DNA from: Capsicum annuum
Taxonomy: Eukaryota > Streptophyta > Magnoliopsida > Solanales > Solanaceae
Length of the DNA stretch: 64,000 nucleotides
Assembly: GCF_002878395.1 (NCBI RefSeq)
Contig: NC_061116.1
Coordinates: forward strand, 123,610,681 to 123,674,680
Direction: 5' to 3'
The notes below the pieces were generated by a model. The model saw only the letters and a program-made list of their open reading frames with translations. It was not told the DNA's origin and did not search any database. The position numbers and the translations under genes are program-made. This document shows positions 13,010-22,925 of the stretch, one piece after another; the stretch's first letter is position 1, and each line of letters begins with the position of its first letter.

Positions 13010-13215
13010 ATATATTGTATACCTGTTGCATTATATTACTCATCTGTGGTAACAGATTGTATAACTGTTGCATCAGATAACCCATCTATGGCAACAGATA
13101 TACCATCGATTGCAAAAAATCGACCATCTGTTGAAGGAGCTTTTTTGATTTCTTCTAACAGCTGATTCACCAGTTGCAACAGACGAAGAATTTGATTCAT
13201 CAGTTGTTTTCAATG
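13010..13215. repeat. Palindromic GTTGCAAC repeat cluster 2
   Basis: This is the same family as cluster 1: CATCTGTGGTAACAGATTG, CATCTATGGCAACAGATA, CCAGTTGCAACAGACGA. The minus-strand open frame 13073-13282 is translated through these repeats and reads as repeated Ser-Val-Ala-Thr type runs. I treat it as a repeat product, not a gene. Confidence 0.7.
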
Positions 13216-13504
13216 TGTTAGACAAAAAGTTATGATTGTTCACCTTTTTTTTAACAATCATTATATACCTTAAGTAATCCAATATGATGACTTTTTTTTA
13301 TTAAATATTAAGTAAATAGATTTTAAAAAAAATGGTAAAAAGTCACAATCAGTTATTAAAATTAAATTATGATTTTTTTACAGTTATAGATTGTGTTTAT
13401 CATTTATTTCTTTATTATTTATTTACGAACCATTTTTCATATTAAATAATCAAAAAGTCATGACTTTTCACCCTCTTAATAACAATAACCCTTTTTTATT
13501 AATA

Positions 13505-13590
13505 ACTGCATGTTGCAACATATGATCCATCTGTCGTAACAGATTAACCGCTTGTTGTAACATATGATCCATCTGTTGCCACAAATGCTC
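13505..13590. repeat. Palindromic GTTGCAAC repeat cluster 3
   Basis: Three to four degenerate copies, such as GTTGCAACATATGATCCATC and CATCTGTTGCCACAAATG. Confidence 0.65.
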
Positions 13591-13840
13591 AATCCCTACC
13601 TCCAACAGTCCACATGTTGAGAATAAAGAATAGACAGAATGAAAATTAAACTATTAAATAAGAATTAAAAATTCAAAGTCGACCAAACATAGATTTTGGA
13701 ATCCATTATATACAAATATACAATAAAAAACAAAACATACATTAGGTTCCTCCTTTAGGTAGATCTCATATAATAAAAGAAAATACATACACTAAAAGAA
13801 AAAACATAACCTAATTATTATTGTTACTAGTATTATTACT

Positions 13841-13841
<1 letters not shown>

Positions 13842-13871
<30 letters not shown>

Positions 13872-13882
13872 GTAATAATAAT
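13842..13882. repeat. (AAT)n microsatellite
   Basis: About 13 AAT units, with one AGT interruption near the right end. Confidence 0.9.
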
Positions 13883-13912
13883 ATTATTGTCAACCGGCCA
13901 ATCGTCATCCGG

Positions 13913-14038
13913 CTACTGCAGGGCCCTCCTCAATCTTGCTCTCATGTCGCCCAACTCCCACCGGAGTTCATGAATTTTCTTTTCAAGTTTCCACAAGGAG
14001 TTGCGTAGAATCACCATATACAAATCTGAATCAGACAT
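13913..14038 (-). CDS. Small 41-residue ORF with a TATA box, unknown function
   Basis: A complete minus-strand frame of 41 codons starts MSDSDLYMVILRNS and ends in RALQ, with a TAG stop at 13913-13915. The product is highly charged: the middle and C-terminal half alternate Leu/Ile/Trp with Lys, Arg and Glu, as in an amphipathic helix. GC content rises sharply over the frame compared with the AT-rich flanks. A consensus plant TATA box (TATAAATA on the minus strand, 14078-14085) lies 47 bases upstream of the ATG, a spacing that allows a transcription start about 15 bases before the start codon. The frame stays open for several codons past the stop before running into an AAT repeat. I do not recognise the protein. 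It may be a degenerate exon of a MULE-type element or a real microprotein gene. Confidence 0.35.
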   Translation of the reverse strand: MSDSDLYMVILRNSLWKLEKKIHELRWELGDMRARLRRALQ

Positions 14039-14077
14039 ATCTAGAAGTGGAATAGACTGAACGAGTAAGAAGATACC

Positions 14078-14085
14078 TATTTATA
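14078..14085 (-). promoter_or_regulatory. TATA box upstream of the 41-residue ORF
   Basis: TATAAATA followed by GG on the minus strand is a close match to the plant TATA consensus. It is positioned for a start about 30 bases downstream. It could be chance in AT-rich DNA; the spacing to the ORF is the main support. Confidence 0.4.
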
Positions 14086-14107
14086 AAGGATTGAATTTGA
14101 ATGGGTT

Positions 14108-14274
14108 AGTCAAAAGACCACGACTGTTCACCTCTTTTTTAATAATTACATCCCTTAAATAAATAAAAATGGTGACTTTTCTAATGAGTTAGTAAAAAAG
14201 CCACGACTGTTCACCTCTTTTTTAATAATTACATCCCTTAAGTAAATAAAACTAGTGACTTTTCAAATATATAA
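14108..14274. repeat. 83-bp tandem duplication
   Basis: Two adjacent copies of a unit containing CCACGACTGTTCACCTCTTT and TAATAATTACATCCCTTAA begin at 14108 and 14191. They belong to the same GTGACTTTT/TTCACC family as the repeats at 12383-13480. Confidence 0.85.
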
Positions 14275-14354
14275 ATTAAAAAAACAGATCTAAATACAAC
14301 ATTTTATCTTTATTGTATTTCAGAAAAAAAAGAAAATTGATTCAAAATAAATAT

Positions 14355-14590
14355 AATAGATGGGTAATCTGTTGCAAAATATATTCTATCTGTTCGATAA
14401 TTTACAATATATTTACAATCTGATGCAAACAGATGTATATATCTGTTTGATTATTTCCAACAGATAAGTCATATGTTGCAACAAATTGATCATTTGTTGG
14501 AACAAAAATTCATAATTATTTGATAATTTTAACAGATGTGTCATTTGTTGCAATATATTAGTCATCTATTTATTCAAATTAAGCCACAGA
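14355..14590. repeat. Palindromic GTTGCAAC repeat cluster 4
   Basis: Degenerate copies such as AATCTGTTGCAAAATA, CATATGTTGCAACAAATTG and CATTTGTTGCAATATATTAG. The cluster runs right up to the mudrA-like fragment that follows. Confidence 0.6.
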
Positions 14591-14639
14591 TGAGCTAGGA
14601 AGAATAAGGTGCGTGCAGATAAATGGATCCGTTTTCATG

Positions 14640-15085
14640 GGTAGGAGTTATGTATTACTGATAAGGTCATCAGAACAACACACATAAAGCACAATGATTT
14701 TGTGAATGCAGTTTTTAACCGATTAGGCATTGATCATTCAAACAAGATCCTGCATTATACAGTTAAGTTTGATAGGTTCGAATTGATAAGGCCGAGGGGC
14801 CCATGAAGATGGTGCCATTATCCTATTACAAATTAATGACAGTTGTTGCTCATGTTTATGTGTGTCATGTTTTGAGAAGGGATCAATATTTAGTGTCAGT
14901 GCAGAGATCCAATAGTGATTGAATTTAACTTTAAGTGTGCATTAGACTTTGAGAAGGCCTTTGAAGCCTCACACTACATCAAACAAGAATGAAAAACCAA
15001 TAGAAATTCCCTTGGCCCAGATTTATATGGATGGGTTATTTGAGAAGATAATTATATACCAAAAGGAGCCGTAGGATAATACCTG
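14640..15085 (+). pseudogene. Fragment of a MULE transposase N-terminal domain
   Basis: One plus-strand frame from about 14657 reads DKVIRTTHIKHNDFVNAVFN and, further on, ILHYTVKFDRFELI. This is like the N-terminal PB1-type region of plant mudrA-like proteins, where a Thr-Thr-His/Lys segment and a beta-strand pattern precede the DNA-binding domain. A stop (TGA) and frame changes follow near 14810. Later pieces resemble the linker (LAQIYMDG near 15015). No DDE transposase domain follows, so this is an orphan N-terminal remnant. The identification is from memory of the family and is moderate. Confidence 0.4.
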
Positions 15086-15616
15086 CGAGGAAAAGGGGAG
15101 TTGATAAAAGACTATATCATCTTAGAGCTAATTGAAGAGGAAAATAGAGTAGCAAGGAACTTCTAGCGAATCTGGCCGATGAAACTGAATTAAAACACGA
15201 GAAATCTGAATCAAGTGCAAATATGAAAGTGTATCCAGTAATGAAAATCCATTTGTTGTCTCTCTTAAAGAAAAATAGTACAGCTAAATACTTTGCTAGG
15301 GAACTGCGACTAGGTAGCATGGTCAGAAATCAGAATAATCATCCACATAGAAAATATCAGAACTCCAAGAAAATAGCTTCACGAACACCGAGGGTTTAAA
15401 TGATGTACCGTAAGTCAAGAAAACTGAAGTTAAAATAAATAATCTAAGTGAGGCAACAATTTTTGAATTTTAAATTACATACCATGACTTGTTGTTTGTG
15501 GTTTCGATTAGGTCCACTGCTATTGAAAGAATTGGAACCACAAATAAGATTAAAAGGCCAATAGAGTATCATTACTTCGTTAGCAATATAGATATAATTG
15601 ATTATGTTTTCTTGCC
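15086..15616. other. No recognisable feature
   Basis: Mixed-composition sequence with only short open frames, the longest being 15117-15320 on the minus strand. None of them resembles a known domain. It may be further decayed MULE exon and intron sequence. Confidence 0.3.
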
Positions 15617-15796
15617 TTAGCATGCTTTCAACATATCTTGGAGAAGATCAGAGGCTTGCTGTAGTATGTAAATCTCGATAATTTTCAAGCTTACCTCTAG
15701 CTTGCTGATTTGGTCTTCAAGTTTGTCATTGCCATCTTTGAGGTTAGTATAGAGTTCTTGGTATTTTGTGAGCTCGTCGATGAGAAAAACTTTCAT
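15617..15796 (-). pseudogene. 59-codon coiled-coil fragment, minus strand
   Basis: A minus-strand frame runs from an ATG at 15796 to a TAA at 15617-15619. It includes MKVFLIDELTKYQELYTNL and then DKLEDQISKLEVSL, with Leu/Ile at heptad positions, so it would form a coiled coil. The frame is open for about 19 codons upstream of the ATG before a TGA, which suggests an exon remnant and not a complete gene. It lies on the same strand as the copia fragment to its right, but I cannot tie it to that family. Confidence 0.35.
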
Positions 15797-15984
15797 TGAA
15801 GTTGTGGCATTGTAAAAGGCCTTTAGAAGGCTTCCAGAACACTTTCTTCAGAAGGCTTAAATGATACATGAAAGGTCTCTATATTTGTTTTATGTCAACA
15901 TGTTGATGCACACTCAAGCAGTGGTCCTAATAGTTGAACAACTCACTTTCTCGAACGTTGTTCAATTCAGCTTGTTCGATTAAC

Positions 15985-16332
15985 CTTCAAATTATTTGAT
16001 AGGATAATGAGCCTAGAATTACATAATGGTTGATCTGCATTAGAGTATACATGCATATTGAAGTCCTTAATGGGAGTCATAATAAATAGTAGGAAATTGA
16101 TGTACTGAAAAGCACAACTTAGTGAGGAGATTAGTAACCCACATGGTTTTAAAAAGATCATTGGCCACTGTCTTATACTCAGACTCAGTGAAAGAGCGAG
16201 AGACAGTATTTTGTTTCTTCAATGACCAACTAGTTGGATTGTTATCAAGGAACATGATATACCCAGATGTGGAAACTCTGCCTGCAATGTCCCCACCCCA
16301 ATCTACATCATAGTATACATGTAGATTGTAGT
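15985..16332 (-). pseudogene. Ty1/copia RNase H fragment with internal duplication
   Basis: On the minus strand the frame from about 16318 to 16067 reads DVDWGGD, STSGYIMFLDNNPTSW, KKQNTVSRSFTESEYKTVAN. This is the RNase H region of a Ty1/copia polyprotein, with the first Asp (DVDW) and the Glu of SEY present. About 265 bases further on, the same domain start recurs (TPIKDFNMHVYSNAD), so part of the fragment is tandemly duplicated. No LTR, integrase or reverse transcriptase core is visible nearby, so this is a detached 3' scrap. Confidence 0.75.
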
Positions 16333-16351
16333 CCTTAATAGGAGTTACATG

Positions 16352-16745
16352 ATTCTTATTAAATTATTATTAAGCTAATACCTAAATTAATTTAGCTAGA
16401 ACTAGGAATAAGATGATAGGGTTAACTACAACTTCAATTGAGTCTTTGCAATTACATCATGTTAGTATTGTGTTCCTCCCGACTTGAGTCATCAATCGAT
16501 TAATCTGAGTTCAAATGATTCTTATTAAATTATTATTAAACTAATACCTAAATTGATTTATCTAGAACTAGGGATGAGATGATAGTATCAATTACAACTT
16601 CAATTGAGTCTTTGCAATTGCATCATGTTGGTATTGCGCTCCTTCCGACCTGAGTCGTCAATTGATCAATCTAAGTTAAAACGATTCTTGTTAACTTATT
16701 ATTATGCTAATGCCTAATTAATTAAGATCAATTCGGACCAAATTA
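16352..16745. repeat. 166-bp tandem repeat, about 2.4 copies
   Basis: ATTCTTATTAAATTATTATT or close variants start at 16352, 16518 and 16684, exactly 166 bases apart. Colinear blocks such as TTCAATTGAGTCTTTGCAAT lie between them. The copies differ by scattered substitutions. Confidence 0.9.
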
Positions 16746-17082
16746 ATAATTTTAAAACTTGTTATTCTTTTCCAAAAATACAAATCAACCCACACAAATC
16801 ATCCATTTGTGGAAAAAATGTTTCATCATTTTAAATCTTGAGTTCTCTCTCTTTTCTTTATCTCTCAATAATATATACAACAATTACTCAACATATTGCT
16901 CAACCCTAAAAAATGGATTGATTTTTTCCCATTTTCGACCACATAGTTGTTATTTTTGAAGTCCTTAAATATATTTATCTTTTTTTATAGGTTGTGCATC
17001 CATGGATCGTGCCTACTGAGCAGGAGTTGGGGATGCTTTATTTTATTACTCTAGGTCTTGTTGATACTTAGCAGACCCAATA
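16746..17082. other. AT-rich spacer
   Basis: It holds a plus-strand frame at 16759-16959 without recognisable features. A possible polypyrimidine and AG acceptor (TTTTTTTATAG near 16990) precedes GC-richer sequence, which may be an exon border of the remnant to the right. Confidence 0.25.
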
Positions 17083-17290
17083 GTGGAGTTAATAAAGAAG
17101 GAATTAGCTGGAGCAACAACAATAAGAAGAGTAGTTAGGCAAAGTCAGCCTAATGTTGAGGCTCTTCATGACCAACCTACTGCAACAAATCGGGTGCTTC
17201 TTATGGGGGTGTTTCCAGTAGAGTTTTTGATGTTGGTGGTAGCCATCTTGTTGCTGCTACTGCTGCCAGTCGTAAGAAGAGAAGCTTTTG
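17083..17290 (+). pseudogene. Exon-like remnant, possibly from a MULE-carried gene
   Basis: The start of the plus-strand frame reads IKKELAGATTIRRVVRQSQP, then NVEALHDQPTAT. After a +1 shift near 17190 it continues as GASYGGVSSRVFDVGG. The wording is like the low-complexity linker exons of Solanaceae genes annotated with Ulp1 protease domains, but this is from memory and no catalytic domain is present. After 17290 the frame becomes LTR-like sequence. Confidence 0.25.
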
Positions 17291-17399
17291 TTGGTGATTT
17301 CTCTTGGTCATCTTCTTGGTTTAAGGAATGTTCTCTTCCCTCATTGTTAGTTCCAACTAAAGACATTGTTTTATACAATGTTTTCATGGCATGATTATT

Positions 17400-18928
17400 G
17401 TATGATTTTGGATTTTCAAATATAATATGGGGGTTTTGGTTATAAATGCTTGGTTATGGTTTTTCTATATTTTAATTATGCTTTTATGTGCTTTAATGGT
17501 GGTTTTAGATTATTGGTTGCATGGGAATGGTTATTTGGTAATTGGCTTTCGTTTTGAAAATACTATGCCCCCAATGTGTTTGATAAAATTCCTATGAGAA
17601 TATTTTCACTACATTATTGGATTTTAATGGAACTATTGCATGGTTTGAACTTGGTAATGGAGCCCTAAATGGTCTAATTAGTTTAGAGTTGTTAAATGTA
17701 ATGGTTTGGTTTAATAAACATCCTTGTGGGGTACAATGGAATTCCCCAAGTAAACTTGTTAATGGGACACTTGTGGGGTACAATGGAATACCCCCAACAA
17801 ACATAATGGAACACTTTTGGATTACATGGGACTCATCCAAGTTAACTTAGTAAATGGGTACACAGGAATCCCTTTACTTTAAAAAGTTTGGGTAAGCACA
17901 ACACTTGCAAATTATAGTCGGCATGATGATACCACTATGTATAGCCTCGATTAATAATAACGGTTTGGTTGGTCAGAATAGTTTTAATTGGGCAATAATG
18001 GCAGGGTGTGATAGCTTACCGTGAGGTGGGAGTTATGAATAAACACTAAAATTCATGTTTGCGGATATGAGGGGTAGGGCATGGCGTCCCTTTTATGATA
18101 CTATAAGGTATGCGGGAATCCTCTAAGTACATTGTGCATATGTATCATGGAGAGTGAGGGTACTTGGGAATCCCTTACTCTAACTATATCTCTGATTCAT
18201 ATGGCTACACGCATCGATGCCCATTCAGGGGGTTACACTGGACCCATATATCTTGTGGGTGGCTAAGGACGGTTAAGCTACATATACCCAGGTTAATGCT
18301 TTCAAATGCCTGCTAAACCCGATTTCCTTTCCTTGCATGGTTATATATATGTGTGTATGGTTTGTATGCATATGGATGGTTTAATTGGTTTTGTTAAATG
18401 GTATTATTTTATTCTTATCTTGAGTTTATGCTAGCGTTTACTCGCTAACCCATCTTCGGGTGGCTGTATCCCCACACTATATAGGAATCGACTGTTCTAC
18501 TCCTCCTGCTTAGCCTTCGGATATTCAGGATCAGCGTTTGGATTGAAGTGGTGAGCTTTCATCTTTTCGGAAGGCTCCATTTAATGGATGTCATTTTATA
18601 CTTTTGGTTTATTTATGGATGTTGGTTTTGTCTATGGTTAGGGGAATATCCCAACTGAATTTTGATATTCTTTTGGTTAGAGGCTTTTGTGGAACTAATA
18701 TGGGTTGGTATGAGATGGATCGGTATTCGTGTCCACCTTTGTATTGGAGCTAATACTGATGGACTAAATTTCTCACTGCTCCATCCTTTTATGTTTATGT
18801 TATATGTTCAAAATTCAGACAACTCAGGGCAGGCGACTGGAGGTTGGGTTGGGTAACGAGGGTGGTCTCCGGTCCTGATCAGACTTGGGATGTCCATTAA
18901 GACAAGGCCCTGGGTTGATTCATGTCAA
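17400..18928 (+). repeat. Chromovirus-type LTR remnant (no internal region)
   Basis: The right half matches, block by block, the 3' half of the Del/Tekay LTR at 19436-21383. Shared features are a GCGTTTACTCGCTAACC-type block, TACTCCTCCTGC, AAGTGGTGAGCTTTCATC, a TTAGGGG…ATCCC segment and TTAGAGGCTTTTGTGGA. It appears to end in TCATGTCA at 18928, with no primer binding site after it, so it is a solo or truncated LTR of a related but different family. The left border is not clear. The small open frames in it (17592-17850 and 18662-18856) show nothing known. Confidence 0.55.
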
Positions 18929-19289
18929 ATAACCTTATAAGCTTTCACCAATTGAAGGACAGCTACAAAATTACTTTCTTGAATTATATTTATAAATAAT
19001 TTAATATAAATGCTATATTCATTTATATATTATCTTTAATGACGTGGTCATACAATAATTTGTAGCATAAAATATTTTCTTATATAATTTAAATACAATA
19101 TTTTTTATTAAAAAAACAAGCTAGCCAATATAAATTTAATTGAGAAAAAAATGATGGCATTAATTCAATATAAGGTAAAACTCAATTTAGATTGTTAAAG
19201 ATTTACATTCAAAAAATTTCAGTAAAATAAAAAGGAGAAGAGTTTTAATGCATGCATTTGTTTAAAAAGTTTTTGTTTAAATTACAAAA
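18929..19289. other. AT-rich spacer, host sequence of the MITE
   Basis: No gene or clear repeat is seen. The continuation across the nest (49347-49499) ends in a Helitron-like terminus, so this stretch may be the left part of that Helitron-like element. Confidence 0.3.
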
Positions 19290-19435
19290 CTTTTACTTCC
19301 TCTATTTCAATTTATTTGTCTGATTTTGACTTAGCACAAAATTTTAGAAAGAAACAACTATTTTTGAATTTTGTGGTTTTAAACTTAAGATATATAGAAA
19401 AGACCAAAATACCTTTTAATCTTGTAGTCTTAAAT
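19290..19435 (+). mobile_element. MITE, left half (split by the nested elements)
   Basis: Begins TACTTCCTCTATTTCAATTT and continues ATTTGTCTGATTTTGACTTA, then AAACTTAAGATATATAGAAA. I recognise this as one end of a common Solanaceae MITE whose ends read roughly CTCCGTTTCAATTTATTTG. It is cut at 19435 by the LTR at 19436. The other half with the matching inverted end is at 49260-49346. Confidence 0.7.
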
Positions 19436-21383
19436 TGTGACGCCCCAGGTTTGTGAGCTTTAGACCCTCCAAGAGTTGAGTAATTGAATTTGCCAAGATT
19501 CTGAAGTGATATCAAAATTGCTAGTACGACTCATTAGGAGATGTAACGAGTCGTGATGAGGACTCATTGTCTCGACAGTGAGTTTTGGTCCCTTGACCAT
19601 GAGTCCAGGTAACGACCCATTGTGAGACACAAATAAGTCATTAGAAGGTACTCATTGTCACAATAAAAAGTAACCCTAGTGTTCAGTCCCAAACCACGAG
19701 TCCTCGTTATGACTAGTATAGTCAGATAAAGAGCCGTGAAGAATGACTTGTCATCATAACAACGAGGGACTAGAAATTTTGATCCTTAGTTAACGACTCC
19801 AGGCTACGACTCATGATTAGGCCTCACGAGTTGTTACCCAAGTCATGACGACTATTCCAAATTTTTTCTACACATTTTAATTATGGTTTTTTTGGTCTTT
19901 TCCTCCCTTCACACTCTTTCCCGTGACTTGAAAACACACAAAGAACCTTTTTGTCTTCAATTATGAATGACAAGACAAGAGACACTAGGGCTTTATAAGG
20001 AACTCAACATTTAGGCTCCAAACCTTGAGGCCTCTTTAATTTCTCATATATTTCAGGCATATTGCTAATAACTAACTTGTATTTTTAAATTTCAGAACTT
20101 ATTTACTCAATATTCATGTGATTTAATTGATGGGTTTGAGATTGGGTTGAGGTCTTTTGATTGTTATTCCTTGAATTGCTTTTCCCATGTTTTAAATGGA
20201 TCATCCATGTTTTTATCTATGATTTTTGGAACTGAATAGGTGTATAGTTATAATGATTAGAAAGAGGAACATGAGTTTCCCCCAAATTGATGGAATTTTG
20301 GTTTAGTAATGGCATTAACCTCAACTCACTTTGTGAACTTAGTTTTAAATATGACTATTCATATAGTTTAACCTACCTTTGAAACATTTCAATGCATTAA
20401 TGGATAATTGGATAATGAAAATGGTTTTGGAATGCCCTTGGTGGTAATGGTTTGGATTTAAATAGAACTCGGGAGTCTAATCATTAATTGAATTGGTGTG
20501 GAATAATCATATAAGCTTGCAAGCATATTGGTATGACAATATCATGTTAGAAAATGCCTTAATAAAGACTCCTTAGTTAATGATTGGATTTATGTGTAAA
20601 CTATTTTAATTTGGACTTAAAGAGAATTATGTAGCTCATCGTGAAGGTATAGGTCCTAAGGGGACCAATACTAGAAACCACATTGGACGACGTGGGGGTC
20701 CATGTGACTGTGTGCATGGTGTACATATTTTATTTTGGATGGCTATCGCCTTGGTGTCTTTAACATTTCTTTGGATTCCTCGATTCGTGTGGCTAACATG
20801 TACTATGTCCCTTTCAGAAGGGGAAGCTAAACCATGTAGCCCATGGGTGCCTTTAGGATAGAGTGAGTTACATAGTTTAAGTTAATAGCTTATACTCTCA
20901 TGTTCATTCCTATCTTGACATCCTATATATGTATATATAAATGTTTTGCATATGGTTTTGGAAAAGACATTATTTTATCACTTTTTTTGTGTTATATGTC
21001 AGTGTTTACCCCACTGACCGTCCCTGGATAATGGATCGTTTGATGATGTAGGGTCTGAAGACTTTTCTTACTCCTGTGCAGTATTAGGTAGTGTGGTACG
21101 TTGGCCGAGTTACTATGAAGTGGTGAGCTTCCATCTTTTAAAAAACCCTACCATTTTATTAGTTTTTTAGATTTTGGGAATTATGAAATTCTCTTTTGTC
21201 ATGGTCGGGGCATGTCTCGTTCTAATTTGGTATTTATGGTTTAGAGGCTTTCATGGACAGTGTTGGGATATTTTGGTCATTGTGTTTTGACTCTTAAAAC
21301 TTGATTAGACTTATTTATCTTTATTATATATTTTAGTTGGCTTCTGTTGTTTAGGCTAAGGAGGTGGTCTTTAGCTCGTGACA
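19436..21383 (+). repeat. 5' LTR of the Del/Tekay-like element
   Basis: Starts TGTGACGCCCCA and ends CTCGTGACA, 1948 bases. The first 450 bases are rich in variants of ACGAGTCGT and GACTCATTGT. A tandem pair resembling TATATATGTATATATAA lies near 20925. The 3' part carries the AAGTGGTGAGCTTCCATC block shared with other Solanaceae chromovirus LTRs. Confidence 0.85.
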
Positions 21384-21386
21384 AGC

Positions 21387-21399
21387 TTGGTATCAAAGA
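21387..21399 (+). promoter_or_regulatory. Primer binding site of the Del/Tekay-like element
   Basis: CTTGGTATCAAAG lies four bases after the LTR end. It is close to the initiator-Met tRNA complement TGGTATCAGAGC, with one change. Confidence 0.7.
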
Positions 21400-21594
21400 A
21401 AAATTCTGGGTCTTTGGGTATCCACAGAGTCATATGGAGTAGCGTCCCTTTTATGGGTGTGTACTGTACTATACTTATAAGGGGGAGGTTACCAGGAATT
21501 TATAAATATTTCCCTTTCTTGTGTTCTATTTAAGGCAATAGAGTCTAGTTACCTTAAATCTTTTCTAACTCCTGGCTTACTTATATTTAAGATT

Positions 21595-22925
21595 ATGCCT
21601 CCCCAAAGATCTGACGGTAGTAGGACCTCTATTGGACCCTTCGTCTAACCTGAGGAAAATGTGTAGGGAACTCGCCCTGTTTATGGAGTGCAGACTCAAT
21701 CTAGGGTTCCTGTTCCTAACTGTACTGCTCCACGCAGGGTTCCACCGGTCCCTACTAGTTCCTCTTGGGCTTCCAGGGTCGGTGATACTTATGCTCATTC
21801 ACCTTAGGGAGATATCTCTAATGCCGAGTTTCGTCAATCTATTTATATGCTTACCCAACTAGTGGCATCACTGTCTCGTCGACCTGATCATGTTGGTTCT
21901 GCTATTAGTTCATCTAAGGTCACTCGGGTTGGTTAGTTTATGAGGTTGGATCCTCCAAACTTTACAGGCTCTAAGGTCGATGAGGATTCTCAGGGGTTTA
22001 TTGATGAGATGGAAAAGATTTTTAGGGTTATGCATGCTACTGATTTAGAGGGTGCGGAGTTTGCTCCTTATCAATTGAAGGATGTGGCTTATAAGTGGTA
22101 TTATGCGTGGTGAGCGATGAGGGTTAATGATGTCGATTCAGTAGTTTGGGATGAGTTTTTAAGTATTTTCCTTGATCACTTCTTTCCCCAAGAGTTGAGA
22201 AAATCTAAGGCCAAAGAGTTTGTGAACTTGAGAAAAGGTAAGATGAGTGTAAAAGAGTATGCCCTGAAGTTCCAGCAGCTGTACCAGTATGCTCTGGATT
22301 TAGTGTCTAATATGAAATCCAGAATAAGAAGGTTTGCTTCTGGCTTGTCTCATGATTTAGTGTTGGAGTGTAAGGCTGCAATGTTGAATAATAATATAGA
22401 TATTTCCAGGATGGTGGTTTATATGCAATAGTTGGAGGATAAGAAAAAGAAGCAGGTAGAGATGGGAGAGAGGTAGAACAAGAAGTTTAGATATAAAAAG
22501 TAGGGCACTAGTTATCAAAATAGTGGGAGATATGGTAGGTAGTGGACCAAGAAGAACCATTGTGGAAGTTCTTATTCGTCGGCTAGTGTTCCTTATCCTA
22601 AGCCTTTGGGTGATTGTCGTTCTCAAACTAGCAGTGATCCTACGGCACATGGTGCCCAGTCTCAGGATAGTAGAGCTTAGTTAGCTCCACCGTGCCTCCT
22701 TGCTATTTTTGGGGCCAGCTTCATAGTTGTTATTGTAAAGACGGGAGAAATTGGTGCTATAAGTATGCTCATCTTAGTCATATGCAGCGAGCTTGCCCTA
22801 TTGTCAAGGTGGACATTGGAGCTAACAAGGTTTTGGTCGCTACTTCTTCGGCTCCTGCACCAAAGGGCACTACTTCTGGTATTGACACTGGCTAGAATCC
22901 TCTCTATACACTTGCTATTCGTCAA
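21595..22925 (+). pseudogene. gag: gag of the Del/Tekay-like element
   Basis: The frame starts MPPQRSDGSR at 21595. After early stops, the Retrotrans-gag region is readable: RLDPPNFTGS near 21950, DVAYKWYYAW near 22085, and an intact stretch at 22117-22431 with VWDEFLSIFLDHFFPQELRK and KEYALKFQQL. Gag forms the virus-like particle and packages RNA. A zinc-knuckle remnant follows at about 22750-22800 (CYKYAHLSHMQRACP); its second Cys has become Tyr. At least six TAG stops interrupt it between 22080 and 22680, several at positions expected to be Gln (for example after VVYMQ and in GRYGR). Confidence 0.8.

Noticed and set aside
13073..13282. 69-codon minus-strand ORF with Ser/Val/Ala/Thr repeats
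   Set aside because: It translates the palindromic GTTGCAAC repeats.
13842..13882. AAT repeat as a possible CRISPR-like or functional array
   Set aside because: It is a simple trinucleotide microsatellite.
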